DNA of 60,000 nucleotides from Lineus longissimus (lineage: Eukaryota > Nemertea > Pilidiophora > Heteronemertea > Lineidae). Each line of letters starts with the position of its first letter. Position 1 is the stretch's first letter. Both the position numbers and the translations under genes were made by a program. The stretch lies in contig NC_088308.1 in NCBI RefSeq assembly GCF_910592395.1, positions 17,129,501 to 17,189,500 of the forward strand, read 5' to 3'. Below the pieces are notes generated by a model. The model saw only the letters and a list, made by a program, of their open reading frames with translations, had not been told where the DNA came from and ran no database searches. Below are positions 36,440 to 49,300 of the stretch, piece after piece.

Positions 36440-38230
36440 GACACTGTCCTATCTATAAATTCAACCAAGATGTCACATCTTAATCAGTTGAGGATGTAAT
36501 ACTATCCTCTCCAGTTTAACAAAGTTGTGATACTCTTGTTGTGACCAGACGAGGATGTGATACTGTCTTCTCTAGCTGCGGCATTCGTTTTAATCAGCTG
36601 CAGTTGTGACACTATCCTCTCCAGTTCAACCAAGCTGAAACACTCTTGTTGTGACCAGACGAGGATGTGACACTGTCTTCTCTAGCTGCGACATTCGTTT
36701 TACAGTTGCAGTTGTGACACTATCCTCTCCAGCTCAACCAAGCTGAAACACTCTTGTTGTGATCAGACGAGGATGTGACACTGTCTTCTCTAGCTGCGAC
36801 ATTCGTTTTAATCAGTTGCAGCTGTGACACCATCCTCTCTAGTTCAACCAAGCTGAAACACTCCTGTTGTGATCAGACAAGGATGTGACACTGTCTTCTG
36901 TAGCTGCGGCATTCGTTTTGATATCTTGCGGATCTGACAATGTCCTCTCCAGCTCAACCAAGCTGAAACACTCGCTGTGACCAGACGAGGATGTGACACT
37001 GTCTCCTCTAGCTGCGGCATTCGTCTCGATCAGTTGCAGTTGTGACACTATCCTCTCTAGTTCAACTAAGCTGAAACACTCTTGTTGTGATCAGACGAGG
37101 ATGTGACACTGTAGCATTCGTTTTAATCAGTTGCAGTTGTGACACCATCCTCTCCAGTTCAACATAGTTGTGATACTCTTCTTGTGAACAGACAAGGATG
37201 TGACACTGTCTCCTCTACCTGCGGCATTCGTTTCAATCAGTTGCAGTTGTGACACTATCCTCTCTAGTTCAACCAAGCTGAAACACTCTTGTTGTGATCA
37301 GACGAGGATGTGACACTGTCTTCTGTAGCTCCGGCATTCGTTTTGATATCTTGCGGATCTGACAATGTCTTCTCCAGCTCAACCAAGGTGAAACACTCTT
37401 GTTGTGACCAGACGAGGATGTGACACTGTCTCCTCTAGCTGCGGCATTCGTTTCGATCAGTTGCAGTTGTGACACTATCCTCTCTAGTTCAACCAAGCTG
37501 AAACACTCTTGTTGTGATCAGACGAGGATGTGACACTGTCTTCTGTAGCTCCGGCATTCGTTTTGATATCTTGCGGATCTGACAATGTCCTCTCCAGCTC
37601 AACCAAGGTGAAACACTCTTGTTGTGACCAGACGAGGATGTGACACTGTCTCCTCTAGCTGCGGCATTCGTTTCGATCAGTTGCAGTTGTGACACTATCC
37701 TCTCTAGTTCAACCAAGCTGAAACACTCTTGTTGTGATCAGACGAGGATGTGACACTGTCTTCTCTAGCTGCAGCATTCGTTTCGATCAGTTGCAGTTGT
37801 GACACTATCCTCTCCAGTTCAACATAGTTGTGATACTCTTGTTGTGATCAGACGAGGATGTAACACTGTCTTCTCTAGCTGTGGCATTCGTTTCGATCAG
37901 CTGCAGTTGTGACACTATCCTCTCCAGCTCAACCAAGCTGAAACACTCTTGTTGTGATCAGACGAGGATGTAACACTGTCTCCTCTAGCTGTGGCATTCG
38001 TTTCGATCAGTTGCTGCTGTGACACCATCCTCTCTAGCTCAACCAAGCTGAAACACTCTTGTTGTGATCAGACGAGGATGTGACACTGTCTTCTCTAGCT
38101 GCGACATTCGTTTCGATCAGTTGCAGTTGTGACACTGTCCTCTCCAGCTCAACCTAGCTGAAACACTCTTGTTGTGATCAGACGAGGTTGTGACATTGTC
38201 CTGTTTAGAGCAACCTAGCTGTTGCAGTCT
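36440..38230. repeat. 110-bp satellite-like array, about 16 units
   Basis: Unit with AAGCTGAAACACTCTTGTTG and GATCAGACGAGGATGTGACA; the marker steps by 108-110 bp throughout. A 220-bp dimer is repeated exactly near 37270-37716. Open frames in it are repeat artefacts. Confidence 0.9.
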
Positions 38231-38619
38231 TGTGTCCTCGAGTTGAGGATGTGACAACTTTTCTCTCTAGATCCACCAAGTTGTGAGACTCTTAGTTTTG
38301 ATCAGTCGAGTGCCTGAGTGTATGTTAATGGGAAAGAAAGAACTTAATATCTTTTATGATTATTTTCACAAAATTTATTCAGGTTGTACCAGGTGTACAG
38401 TCATGATAACATTTCAAAACAATAAACATTTATAAGCGTCAATATGAATCACGATTATAACACTAAAAGAATTCTAAATCATGATTTTATCTACAATATC
38501 AATACAGTAAATTTGGCCAATGATTCTATTCAAACATGCATAGTTACGACTTGAGTTGCCAACTCAATGAATATCACACAACGACTCTCAAAACTCCGTC
38601 AGGACCAACTGTGACTCAC

Positions 38620-38710
38620 TACAGGGTGGCCCAGAATTATCTTCCCTTGCACAATAGAATTCTATTGTGTATCCATTGTGTGAGGGAAAATAATTCTGGG
38701 CCACCCTGTA
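38620..38710. mobile_element. Mariner-like foldback MITE, copy 2 (91 bp)
   Basis: The same TACAGGGTGGCCCAGAATTA ends, with a very short interior. Solo end-like fragments also occur at about 19705-19722 and 31127-31142. Confidence 0.85.
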
Positions 38711-39854
38711 GATGGACGTACCACATCCTGCAATGACATATAATGAGGTACGTCAAAGCTCCACCATTGTGACTGGCGATTATCGATTAAGTTTGTCCGT
38801 TTTGGGTGAAATCATTTGTTCTGTTGATCAATGAGGTACATGTAAGTGATGTCTCATCCATTTTTCTCTAGTTAATGATAGCCAACGCCCCAATGGGCGC
38901 TGAATTTCTGTGGGTACCTCATTACAGCCTCGGAGTTGGAACAGTAATTAATTCACTGTTTTATTGCAAAAAAACTAGAATCATTGTTAAACACGACCTT
39001 CTAATACTTTAAACACCGGAATTTCAAAACATACAACAAGACGCGAGTTTTAAAACATGGATCACACATGAACTGGAAAATACAGGTATTCATTGCATAT
39101 TGCAACTTTGGATGCCGTCTGTAAGCACCATTTGGTCCAGTTTTTAGGAGTTTCGGGGCAGAAAGGAACTGATAATGCATTCTGCAGCTGCAAGTGAGAA
39201 TTGATTATTTCTGATGAATAAAACCGTAAAATGTTTACGTCATCAGCAACATTTCTGTCAACGTCATCGAAAGACTAAATCAATACCTTTGATAAACACT
39301 TCGCAATCTGCTGTCAGCAGCCCCCTCCGCATGCTCCATAAACATTGCCACAAATAAAATGCATAGAACATGAGAGCATATTGCAATAGACTGTCAGGGA
39401 CAACATAAATCCTAAAGCACCTTGTTACTACACAGAAATTAACTACAACCCCACAATACTAATGTTGTACAAAATTAAAGTTCCTCGGCATCTGGGACGG
39501 TTTCAATGACAATGCATTTGATAAAACTTAGTTTAAAGGAAACCTACAGCGAAACGCTTATAAAAATTGGCGAGACACTTCCATTGGTAAATGTTAGCAG
39601 TTTCAAGTTCCCCTCAGGTCGTTAATTATGTACCAATGAGCTGCATAAGAAAGAAGTAATCACCAATTTTGTTATTTTACCACGTTCAGCTAGTCTAAAT
39701 AAAGACTTGTGCCACGACTGGATCTCTTTAAGGACAAACAGATTGTCTTGAAAGTAAGTACATTTCATCTCTCCTTCCCCAGAGGCAAAAAAGCTCCTAT
39801 AATGCTCTAAATATATACACAGCCAAAAAGTACTGAGATTGTAAATTATCAGCA

Positions 39855-39871
39855 CCCCCCCCCCCCCCCCC
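39855..39871 (+). repeat. Poly-C run (17 C)
   Basis: Homopolymer followed by CA repeats, intergenic. Confidence 0.9.
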
Positions 39872-40108
39872 ACACACAACCACCACCTCAACTGAAAGTT
39901 AAGAAATGAGAATGTTCTGAAATTTATAGTGAACTATTGGTCAGTCATGCATGTTGTAATCGAAAAAATAGAATTCCTTGTATGTTGTATATGAAGACAT
40001 CCATCTAAAAAATTTCCATAAATAACCTGGATGAACCAAACCATATGATTTGCACTTGTATCACACTTGATAGCCAAAGAATCCAAGGGGTTGCCATTTT
40101 TTTAAACT

Positions 40109-40293
40109 AATACAGTGGAACCTCCCTTAGCGGACACCTCTCTATTAAGGACAACCTCTCTATAAAAGACACCAGTTGTGGTCCCAAGGTGGTTGTTTCC
40201 ATTCAATTTGACCTCTCTAATCAGGACACCTCTCTAATAGGGTGCGCACTTGTCAGTCCTGAGGGTGTCCTTGATAGAGAGGTTCGACTGTAC
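40109..40293 (+). mobile_element. Pogo-like MITE, copy 13
   Basis: Full length, in the intergenic region just before the 43-bp array. Confidence 0.85.
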
Positions 40294-40349
40294 TCTGTAA
40301 AACTGCATCAAAATATTAAAATGAAACAGTACAAAATTGAACCTACTGT

Positions 40350-40860
40350 TAGGTCACAAACATCTGTTAGTTTCATTAGCGTCTCGATCTCAATGATCAC
40401 AAACATCTGTTAGTTTCATTAGCGTCTTGATCTCAATGATCACAAACATCTGTTAGTTTCATTAGCCTCCCAATCTCAATGATCACAAACATCTGTTAGT
40501 TTCATTAGCCTCTCCATCTCAATGATCACAAACATCTGTTAGTTTCATTAGCGTTCCGATCTCAATGATCACAAACATCTGTTAGTTTCATTAGCCTCTC
40601 GATCTCAATGATCACAAACATCTGTTAGTTTCATTAGCCTCTCGATCTCAGTGATCACAAACATCTGTTAGTTTCATTACCATCTGAATCTCAATGATCA
40701 CAAACATCTGTTAGTTTCATTAGCCTCTCGATCTCAATGATCACAAACATCTGTTATTTTCATTAGCGTTCCGATCTCAATGATCACAAACATCTGTTAG
40801 TTTCATTAGCCTCTCGATCTCAATGATCACAAACATCTGTTAGTTTCATTGGCATCTCAA
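40350..40860. repeat. 43-bp tandem array, about 12 units
   Basis: Unit GATCACAAACATCTGTTAGT plus TTCATTAGCCTCTCGATCTC-like. Intergenic. Confidence 0.9.
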
Positions 40861-40915
40861 TCTTAATTAAAAAAGGACACATGCAGAAGAAGAGCACCTT
40901 TATAAACTAGACAAT

Positions 40916-41025
40916 GATATGAATAAAAACTAGCAAATGCTTTTACTTCAATTTTGTACAGAAAGGCCAAGTGTAAATGTACATGGAGTTTTAGCTAAAA
41001 GCATTTGCTAGTTTTTATTCATATC
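40916..41025. repeat. Perfect 30-bp inverted repeat, 50-nt loop
   Basis: Arms 40916-40945 and 40996-41025 are exact reverse complements around GAATAAAAACTAGCAAATGC. They lie in intergenic DNA between two tandem arrays. Confidence 0.85.
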
Positions 41026-41539
41026 ACCCAACGGCTGAGGCGAGCCAAATCTGAGCTATAACTGCTCTCATATTACCTGTCTCAAGCACACGCTGACATA
41101 AATCGAAACTAATCTATTTTATATCAAAACCTCAATATTATGACGACCTCAACTTTATTTCAAACTTCTATCTACTTGAATAAAGTGACAATATTTGTTT
41201 TCGTAATTTACACCTTTTGCCCCCTGGTGAGCTGACTCTCAGTCGAATCGCGCTAAATTTTCTGTCAGCAGCATATCTTGGGCTGTTCTACCCGACGGCC
41301 AGATATGAAGTGCCCAGGTCTTATGGTTACAAAATGCCCAATTTTGTCCACGGATGGATGGAAGGATGGACACCATTCGAATAGCTATTTGACTAGCTCT
41401 GCTGACTTTGTCAGCTGAACTAATAATTTCTGCAGTGTTACTTCATAACAGTCGACTGTGTGCGCCGTAATCTAGACCCTATTCTGCTGAATCAATCATA
41501 ACACCAATAATATGACATGTTACACAGAATCGTCTTGCT

Positions 41540-42200
41540 ATCTCTCATCTCTAACAACCATAACATCATTACACTGAAAACCTTTAGTCTTACATCTCCC
41601 TCTCAACCAGACATCTTATGTCAAAGTGATATACATTACACTGCCTACACTGAAAACTTGTAGAGCTTCATCTCTCATCTCTAACAACCAGACATCTGAT
41701 ATGACAGTGATATACATAACATCATTACACTGAAAACCTTTAGTTTTATATCCCTCTCTCATCCAGACATCCCATGTCAAAGTGACATACATTACACTGC
41801 CTACACTGAAAACTTGTAGAGCTTCATCTCTCATCTCTAACAACCAGACATCTAATGTCACAGTGACACACATCACATCATTACACTGAAAACCTTTAGT
41901 TTTATATCCCTCTCTCATCCAGACATCCCATGTCAAAGTGACATACATTACACTGCCTACACTGAAAACTTGTAGAGCTTCATCTCTCATCTCTAACAAC
42001 CAGACATCTAATGCCACAGTGACACACATAACATCATTACACTGAAAACCTTTAGTTTTATATCTCTCTCAACCAGACATCTCATTTCAAAGTGACATAC
42101 ATGTACATTACACTGCCTACCATGAAAACTTGTAGATCTACACTCTCATCTCTAACAACCAGACAACATTACATCACTAACCAGAAAACCTTTAGTTTTA
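41540..42200. repeat. 156-bp tandem array, about 4 units
   Basis: Unit with CATTACACTGAAAACCTTTA and CATCTCTAACAACCAGACAT; marker at 41567, 41722, 41878, 42034. Downstream of TECPR1. Confidence 0.9.
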
Positions 42201-42479
42201 AATTTTTCCTACAATTAAAAATAAAGTAAGGCATGCAATTCTCAAACATCTTGAATAGATCAGAACAATTTCTAAGTTAACCCTTGCTGTTAACATCCCC
42301 ACTATTCAACAAGTATATAATAAACATCTCCGGTTATCCATCTCTAAATTTTTTTACCAGCACTGTTCCGATCCACATCTCTAAAAAATTCAGGGTTCAT
42401 AGAATATTCAACAAATTTCTCTACCAGTAATACAGTAAGGGAGCATGTCAGGATCTGCCATGCTTCTTGAGGTTCCTGG

Positions 42480-42703
42480 TTCAAGTGCTAGACTCTTGGT
42501 GGTCGTTCCTTTGTGGCATCTGCTCCAAAACTGTGGAACCAGCTCCCGCAAAAGCTCCGTAACATTGATTCCCTCCAGACTTTCAAGTCCCTGATGAAAA
42601 GGCCCACCTTTTTGCAGTTTCCATTGGGAAAAAATGCGCTCCAGAATACCCACTTGCTGAATAATGTGAGCGCTTTACAAATGCGAACATTGATTGATTG
42701 ATC
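42480..42703 (+). mobile_element. LINE ORF2 tail, third copy, degraded
   Basis: Encodes FVASAPKLWNQLPQKLRN and a TFKSLMK block, then a tail gcgctttacaaatg followed by TTGA repeats. A MITE starts right at its 3' end. Confidence 0.7.
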
Positions 42704-43294
42704 TACCGTATTTTGCTGCGTATAAAACGCACCGGGGTATAAAGCGCACCCATTGAGTCCGTAGACAAAATCCAGACATAAGGCGCACCTACGTATAACA
42801 CGCAGTACTTCTGAGATGCCCCCTGCCTATCTTTCCTTCGTAAAAGCCTCGCTTTGATGTTTTAACATCAAAGCGAGGCTTTAAAAATCATGGCGGCACA
42901 CGATCAGCTGATTTATCAATTGGATTTATCTCGCATCTACGCTCTGAATATTGCCGCTAAGGACCCTCAAAAACATTTATAGAAGTAACTGAAATGATAA
43001 TGAGGATACTAATATGTATTGCGTACAGAACAGGCGAGTTAGCATCGGTGAACTATGCAAAGTGCATCGATATTCCCGATTTTTCTTTCGTGCAAAAATA
43101 TAAAATGCGCCGACTTGGTTGCGAGCCAAAAAAGCCGTCAAAAGAAATGAGTTGATGGAAAAAATCTTGTGATCATTCGGTGGCTTCCTAGGTCTAGGCC
43201 ATAGATAACACGCACCTTTGTATAACGCGCACCCCCCGATTTTAGGGCTTTCTTGGGTCAAAAAGCTGCGCCTTATACGCAGCAAAATACGGTA
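42704..43294. mobile_element. TA-flanked MITE with ends TACCGTATTTTGCTGCGTAT, beside the TECPR1 stop
   Basis: About 590 bp; the inverted ends match over roughly 22 bp, followed by degenerate subterminal repeats (AARGCGCACC, GATAACACGCACC). A 19-bp perfect palindrome with a 2-nt loop is at 42843-42882. Its right end is 26 bp after the TECPR1 stop codon, so the TECPR1 3' UTR must enter it. Confidence 0.8.
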
Positions 43295-43319
43295 CTCATC
43301 AGGTCTCTTTGGCTTGCTT

Positions 43320-46300
43320 TCAACAAACCATGCTCGACTTATCCGACAGTGCCCATTGGTCACAATCATCCCTTGGCAGTATGGCGGCCACGTCTTCAGC
43401 ATAGTCGCCGCCACTTAAATCGCTTAGGCAACCTCGGGCGCAGATGTGCTGCCAGCCTCCCTGAAATAGTGAGGAAATAACTCAGTCAATTGGTAAAAAG
43501 CAAATCACAAAGCTTTTCTAATGATGCTCCAAAACTGATGAGCTTAAAGTGATACTATGATCTGATTTACAACTTTGCGGAAATACGTCTGTTTTTAATT
43601 GTTGATCCCAAATGTAAAGCTCAAATTTTTCATTTTTGATTAGATTTATTATAAAATCGCTGTTTTAATCAAATGTACACCACCGCGACCGCGAAAATGT
43701 TCATGTTGTGACGTCATCAACGAAAACGTCGTCGGCGTAGCGCAATTTCAACGGCATCGAAGCGAGCCGTCCGGGCGGGATTAAAACCATCAATTTCTAG
43801 AAAATGTGCATTTCGATTCGAAAACCTTACTGATTTATGAGAAAGTGATGTAGTCATTTGTCAAAAACAGCTAAAACATTATACGGTGAAATTTGACACG
43901 AGTTACCCTTTAAATACGTACATCAGTTAAGTGCTGTGCTTTTGATGGTTCGGTGGTGGTTCTCTTCATGGTTTTGATGACAAATCAGTACGGTGCAAAT
44001 TATCAGAACAACCCAAAGCCATTCCTTCTTTTCCTAGTATTAAACGCTTACCCCAATGCCTTGGTCCCACAATGTTCCCTTTGGATTTTCCTCTGTAATC
44101 GCAAGTCTTCGGCAGACGATGCCTTGGACAGGGCCGCTCTTGCTCGGCACAATATCTGCGATGACCCAGACTTGATCTTCTGGGCCCACCGACACCTGCT
44201 TGATGCTGTTCGACACGTGGATCCAGTCGGTACCTTCTGGGTAAGTGCTTGTGATGTTCTGTCTGTACCAGAGTTGATCTGTAAGAAACGGACATATGGC
44301 AATAAGAAGATGCTAAATCCAGATTTTAGAGGTGAGAGGCAGAAAGTGGATAACCTTTACGAATTACTTGGCCATGTCAAGAATGTATTCGTCTATGTAA
44401 TGAAGGTAAACTTCTCACACACACAATGGATCTGGTTCATAGTCAGCTAAGGCCTACAATACACACTTGATATGCTTTGTGTATCATAAAGTAATGACAT
44501 GCATAACATATAGGTAATCATATCATTACCGGCGTCGTAACCCTATTGGATTTTTGCCGGAGGTATGGAGTCCACTATAGGCTACTGTCCACCTATGTGG
44601 GATCTTTTACTTGCCCTGGCATAGACATCCAGGTACAATTGGGACCACAGCTTTTAGTCTCATCCGACAGACCCTCGAGTATTTCATGCAATGTACATGT
44701 ACGTGTTGTGAAGAGCCAGGAATTTTAGTTCCTTAAAAGCCACACTGGTTCATCCAGAAATACAATCCTGGGTTCTCCCGGGATCGAACCCGGGCCCTAT
44801 TGCGTGGTAGCTAGCAGTGTTAACCACTAGGCTATGAGGCTCCTCTAATGATACACCGATTCCATTGCTTACTTTTCGTGTCCACAGCCCACACTGCTGT
44901 CCTACCAGCCGATATCTGTTTGAGCAAGAAGCCATTAGGTGGCATTGTTACATGAAACCAACATGTGCCTGAAAAACGAATTCAACAGAAATAATGAGAG
45001 CAAAAGAAGATTGGGTACTCAGAGCAATAATGAAAACAGTTAAAGAGATCCAGTCGTGGCTCAAAATTGTTATTATTTAGACTAGCTGAACGTAGTAAAA
45101 ATAACTGAATGGGTGATTACCTCTTATGCAGTTCGTTGACTGGAGTCAGTAATGTTATGCAACGTTATGCAAATGTTGCCCAGATGCCCAACTCATATAA
45201 TCAACTACCTGAGGGGAACTCAAAACTGCTAAGATTTGTCAATGGCAGCTTATTCCTGCCATAGTTTTTAACAACGTTCAAAACTCCCCAATTTTATAAG
45301 CGTTTCATGATAGGTTTCCTTTAAGACCGATTCCACAGCAGCAGTGAGCATGGGGAAGCATGTGGTTTTCACAGGTGTTGGATTAAAAGTGCTTTGAATG
45401 TTTAATTCTGACTCCAACTGGAACTGATCACAAAGCTTGTGAAAGCAGCAAAATCAAAAAGTAAGTATTAGTGGTACCACAGTGGAAGTGCATCTAACTT
45501 ATACCACCCTCGGTGGAAGTGGAACGAATTCCTTCACTTACCAGTAGGATTGTCTTTTGTGATCCTGTTTCTAAACCAAGGGGAGCCATCATTTGCCACA
45601 GCCCACACCCTGAAGCCACCTCCAACCGAAATGGACTGGAATGGCTGGTCGGTGGGAACGTGCTGCCATTGACTTCCCTGAAATGAACAAGGAACATTTC
45701 AATTGCAAACATGTACTTTGTAACCGTCTTGATCCGTTATACTTAAAAACAATCTTTAACAGTGAGTTGCAAATTTTCCTGGCTGCAATCACTGGTTAGT
45801 GCCAGATAGAGGCTTCATCTTTTTTGCAACTTATGATAAATTTCTTGCAAGAGATTGATAACTTACCTGTGGTAAATTTCTGGTTACACCTTTTCTGCAT
45901 AGAACATCGCCGTTTGCACTGATGGCCCAAACGGCCAGTGGACTATTTACATCGGTGGACCAGGCGTCGACCTGGACAGAGACGTCTTGAATGGGTATCG
46001 GTCCACACTCCAACCATGGACCTGTTGTCACCACTTTGCACTCCCTGCAAACATGGGTCTTCATTAGGATTTTCATTGATAAATTGAAAAGATATACTGG
46101 AACAACACAATGCCCATGCCTTTAGGGCTGAATTGAGAGACAAAGCTGACATATACTTTCTAGTCGATGATTTAGATAGGATTACTGTAAAATGTGAAAT
46201 TTTTGCAATATGTTGGCGAACTTGCTTTTCACATTGGCGGTACAAAAAATTCTCCATCTGCAGCCAAAATTAATGGTTTTATTCATTAGAGTTTGCAGGG

Positions 46301-49300
46301 TACTATTTTCTCACCTGACCCATCTCCTCCTTCTTAAGTAGTCATTCCAAGCTCTCTGGCCATGGAGATCCCTAAAAGAGAAATATTTGCTGGTTGTAAT
46401 ATTTCTAGAATTTACATCCAACAAGTTTATAACATTGCACTACTTCCAAAGAAATTCTTGAAGGGACAATATAGGCAGCAGCTAGGCAGGCAAGATAATG
46501 TGACATGTTGTCGCCAATAGGGGTCTCTCACATCTCACAGTATGTCGAAATGATTGACGCTTGTACAAGGAATAAATTTAGTGCTGAATCTGACATGACC
46601 CAGGGCCCTTACTGTGTATATCAGTCACCAGAAGATGGCCAAATTAGCCCCTCTGCTCCTGCCTATAGTCCCCCTTTAAATTCGTTCAACTTTGCTACAG
46701 TTCATAATGATAGATTTATTTATTTTATTTAAACTCCCAATTCAAGATTCATTGAAATTGTACCCCGACATTTTCGCTCCTTTGTTCCAAGCGGTTAAGC
46801 TCAAGCCAAGTGCTGCAATCAGCTCCTTGACACTCCAGAATGCCTCTACTGTGACTCAGGTCAGTGTAAAGTGTAATATAAAAGTTGCATTTATCATTTT
46901 CAAACTCACATATTGAAATCTCTCGAATACTGCCATCCCTCCTTGTCAGTGCCACCTGGTGTCTGATAGTCAATCTTCCAATCTGACGTCTGCAGGAAAA
47001 GAGGAGCAACATCAATCATTCCTTTCATATTGCTTTCAACTACAACTCAGAGTAACCAGGTTTTCTTTGGGTCTCTATGAATTGCTCAGTACATACTGGT
47101 ACAAGTACAAATAAACATCCCGTTTAAATTTACATTCCCCCATCGGAAATGACGTAGTTTGATCACATTCAACTATAAATCCATTGAACAATAGCACTTT
47201 TTTAGTCAAGCGATGACCTTTTTTTGGGCCGTGAACGGGGAGAGTAAACTCATTCCAAACATCCTTGCCATGCTTTTGCTTTGAAAAGACGAGACATACT
47301 GATTTGGCAAAAGTTGACATGAAAATATCTATTACAAAGGGGTCAGCAACCTCAGTATTTTGGCCCAAAACAGATGAGCAAAGATGGCTTCTCAACTTAC
47401 CCACTGCCAATGAGTTGAGGGTAACTTGAACGTCTCTTTAGCATACTCGTAACGGCCCGATTTGTCGCTCCATATTTTCCGGTCGAACGAAAGCCCCCTG
47501 AAAGATCAACGGAGAACATAGCCCGATGAGAGAAGATGCCACATGCTACCTATAGGTCAATTGCAGGGAGGAAACTGGACGTCTGTCTCGTCCATGGGCT
47601 TCATTCATGCTCACACATGTCATCAGTTTGTCATACTTATAGACAGAGTAGGGGGAGCAACTTTCACAATGTTTTTAACCAAACATTTGATCCCTAATGT
47701 CATTGAGTTTATGCCATTAGCGAGTTTCGGCGATGAAAAAAACATGCTACAGCCTGATGCATACATATCAACTTGTGTATGTTGTACTGGAATTGTGAAG
47801 TGCCCACACATACATACATACCAGAGCAATTTTTTCGATTTGCAGAAACTCCCAAATAAAGGCCTATGCCGTTCGTTAATAATTTTGAATTTGTAATTGA
47901 ATTTGAAAATTCTCAATTGCGTAAATAAATACCAATAAATTTCAGCATTGCCTTTCTGTAGACAGACAGACAAATACGATAAATACAAAGTTTTAACAAA
48001 TTCGTATTCATAATAACTGCACTACGGCATTGTGTATTAGTGGATTTCTATTTAACTGGACAACAAGTAATTGCAAACGGTGTACCCCTTTAACAGTATT
48101 TCACCTACTTGTAAGAATATCCTGTGACTGGATTCCATCTCTGATTCTCATAAATGTACATCTGCCGGATGTCCACCTGTGGATGGATACCAGTTGCACT
48201 GCTCGCAAGACCTAATAAACAAAGGTTACACCACATCTAGAGGTTTTCTCACCAGTATCTTTTCTGAGGAGATGGTCACAGAATACATGTAGTAGAAGGC
48301 AAAGTAATCTCAGTCGATGTGATGAAAAGTAAGCAATAGGTTAAGATTTTCGATCCGAGAACGGGGACGAGGTGGTATTTTGATGATAGATACCGTATTG
48401 CCTGTTGTCAGAAATGAAATGAAGTAGTGTGTTAATAATGCCTGGTATGCCTAAAGACATTAATACAAAACAACCAGTTGGACTTGATGCCGTCAACCAG
48501 AGGAAAAAACCCACCTCGTCCTCAAATCAAAATCTTAACCTCTCTAATATCATTTGTGGGCAAGTTTTCAGTGCAAACTATGTCAGGTAATTTGTGTACA
48601 GTTTGCTCCCTGTTAGTCCACTGCATCATAAAAAGATTGTGAAATGTATAAACATTAAGGAAAACTACATATTATGATGTATTGAAACATACATTCAATA
48701 TGTGTGCAGCTGCAAGATTCAAAACATGAGAGAGGACGCCAAGAGCATCAACCAGTGCCTGACTCCTTTGTCAACCAACCAACCAAATATACTAACCTTT
48801 GAATATTCCACCTCCATAGCCACCTGTGTACACCCAGGCAATATTATTATAACCGATAGCCCAGACTATTCCGGATGGACTCGTTTCGACAATGTGCTGA
48901 TGGCCGCCGAGCTGATGCCAGAAACTGGAAAGATAAATCATCAAAATATGAATATATGAATATACACAGTACACTATTCACTACTTCAGATGGAGTCATC
49001 TCGACAATGTGCAAAGCTGGTGCCAGAGACGGAAAACATGTCAAAACATGAAGTATACAGTGCACCGATGATTGGATACACAGCAAGGAGACTAGAGGAC
49101 AACAAGCGCCCTGCACATGAGCAGTTTAAATCGCGGCTACTTGAGATGCAACAAAAATCTCTTGTTTAATACAGTGGAAAATCCCTTAGCGGCCACCTCT
49201 CTATTTAGGACAACCTCTCTATTAAGGACACTATTTTTGGTGCCAAATTGGTTGTCACCATTCAATTTGACCTCTCTAATCAGGACACCTCTCTATTAAG

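Larger units (their letters stand above)
34291..42479. other. Gene-poor convergent intergenic region
   Basis: Between the NF-kB 3' end and the TECPR1 side I see no exon-like sequence. It holds five tandem arrays, two MITEs, a 30-bp inverted repeat and AT-rich unique sequence (38230-40100, apart from the foldback element at 38620). Confidence 0.7.

Noticed and set aside
36440-38230. CRISPR-like array
   Set aside because: The units are uniform along their full 110 bp, with no unique spacers, and the DNA is eukaryotic.
41616-42029. 137-codon minus-strand ORF
   Set aside because: It repeats the same roughly 52-residue sequence because of the 156-bp array.
42843-42882. microRNA precursor
   Set aside because: Arms of 19 bp with a 2-nt loop are too short for a pre-miRNA; kept only as a palindrome in a MITE.
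43953-44450. 165-codon plus-strand ORF
   Set aside because: Shadow of the TECPR1 exon 44052-44278 on the other strand, which matches the family in its own frame.
47075-47410. 111-codon minus-strand ORF beside a TECPR1 exon
   Set aside because: It is intron sequence after the donor at 47400 with only the first codons in the exon; no conserved motif.
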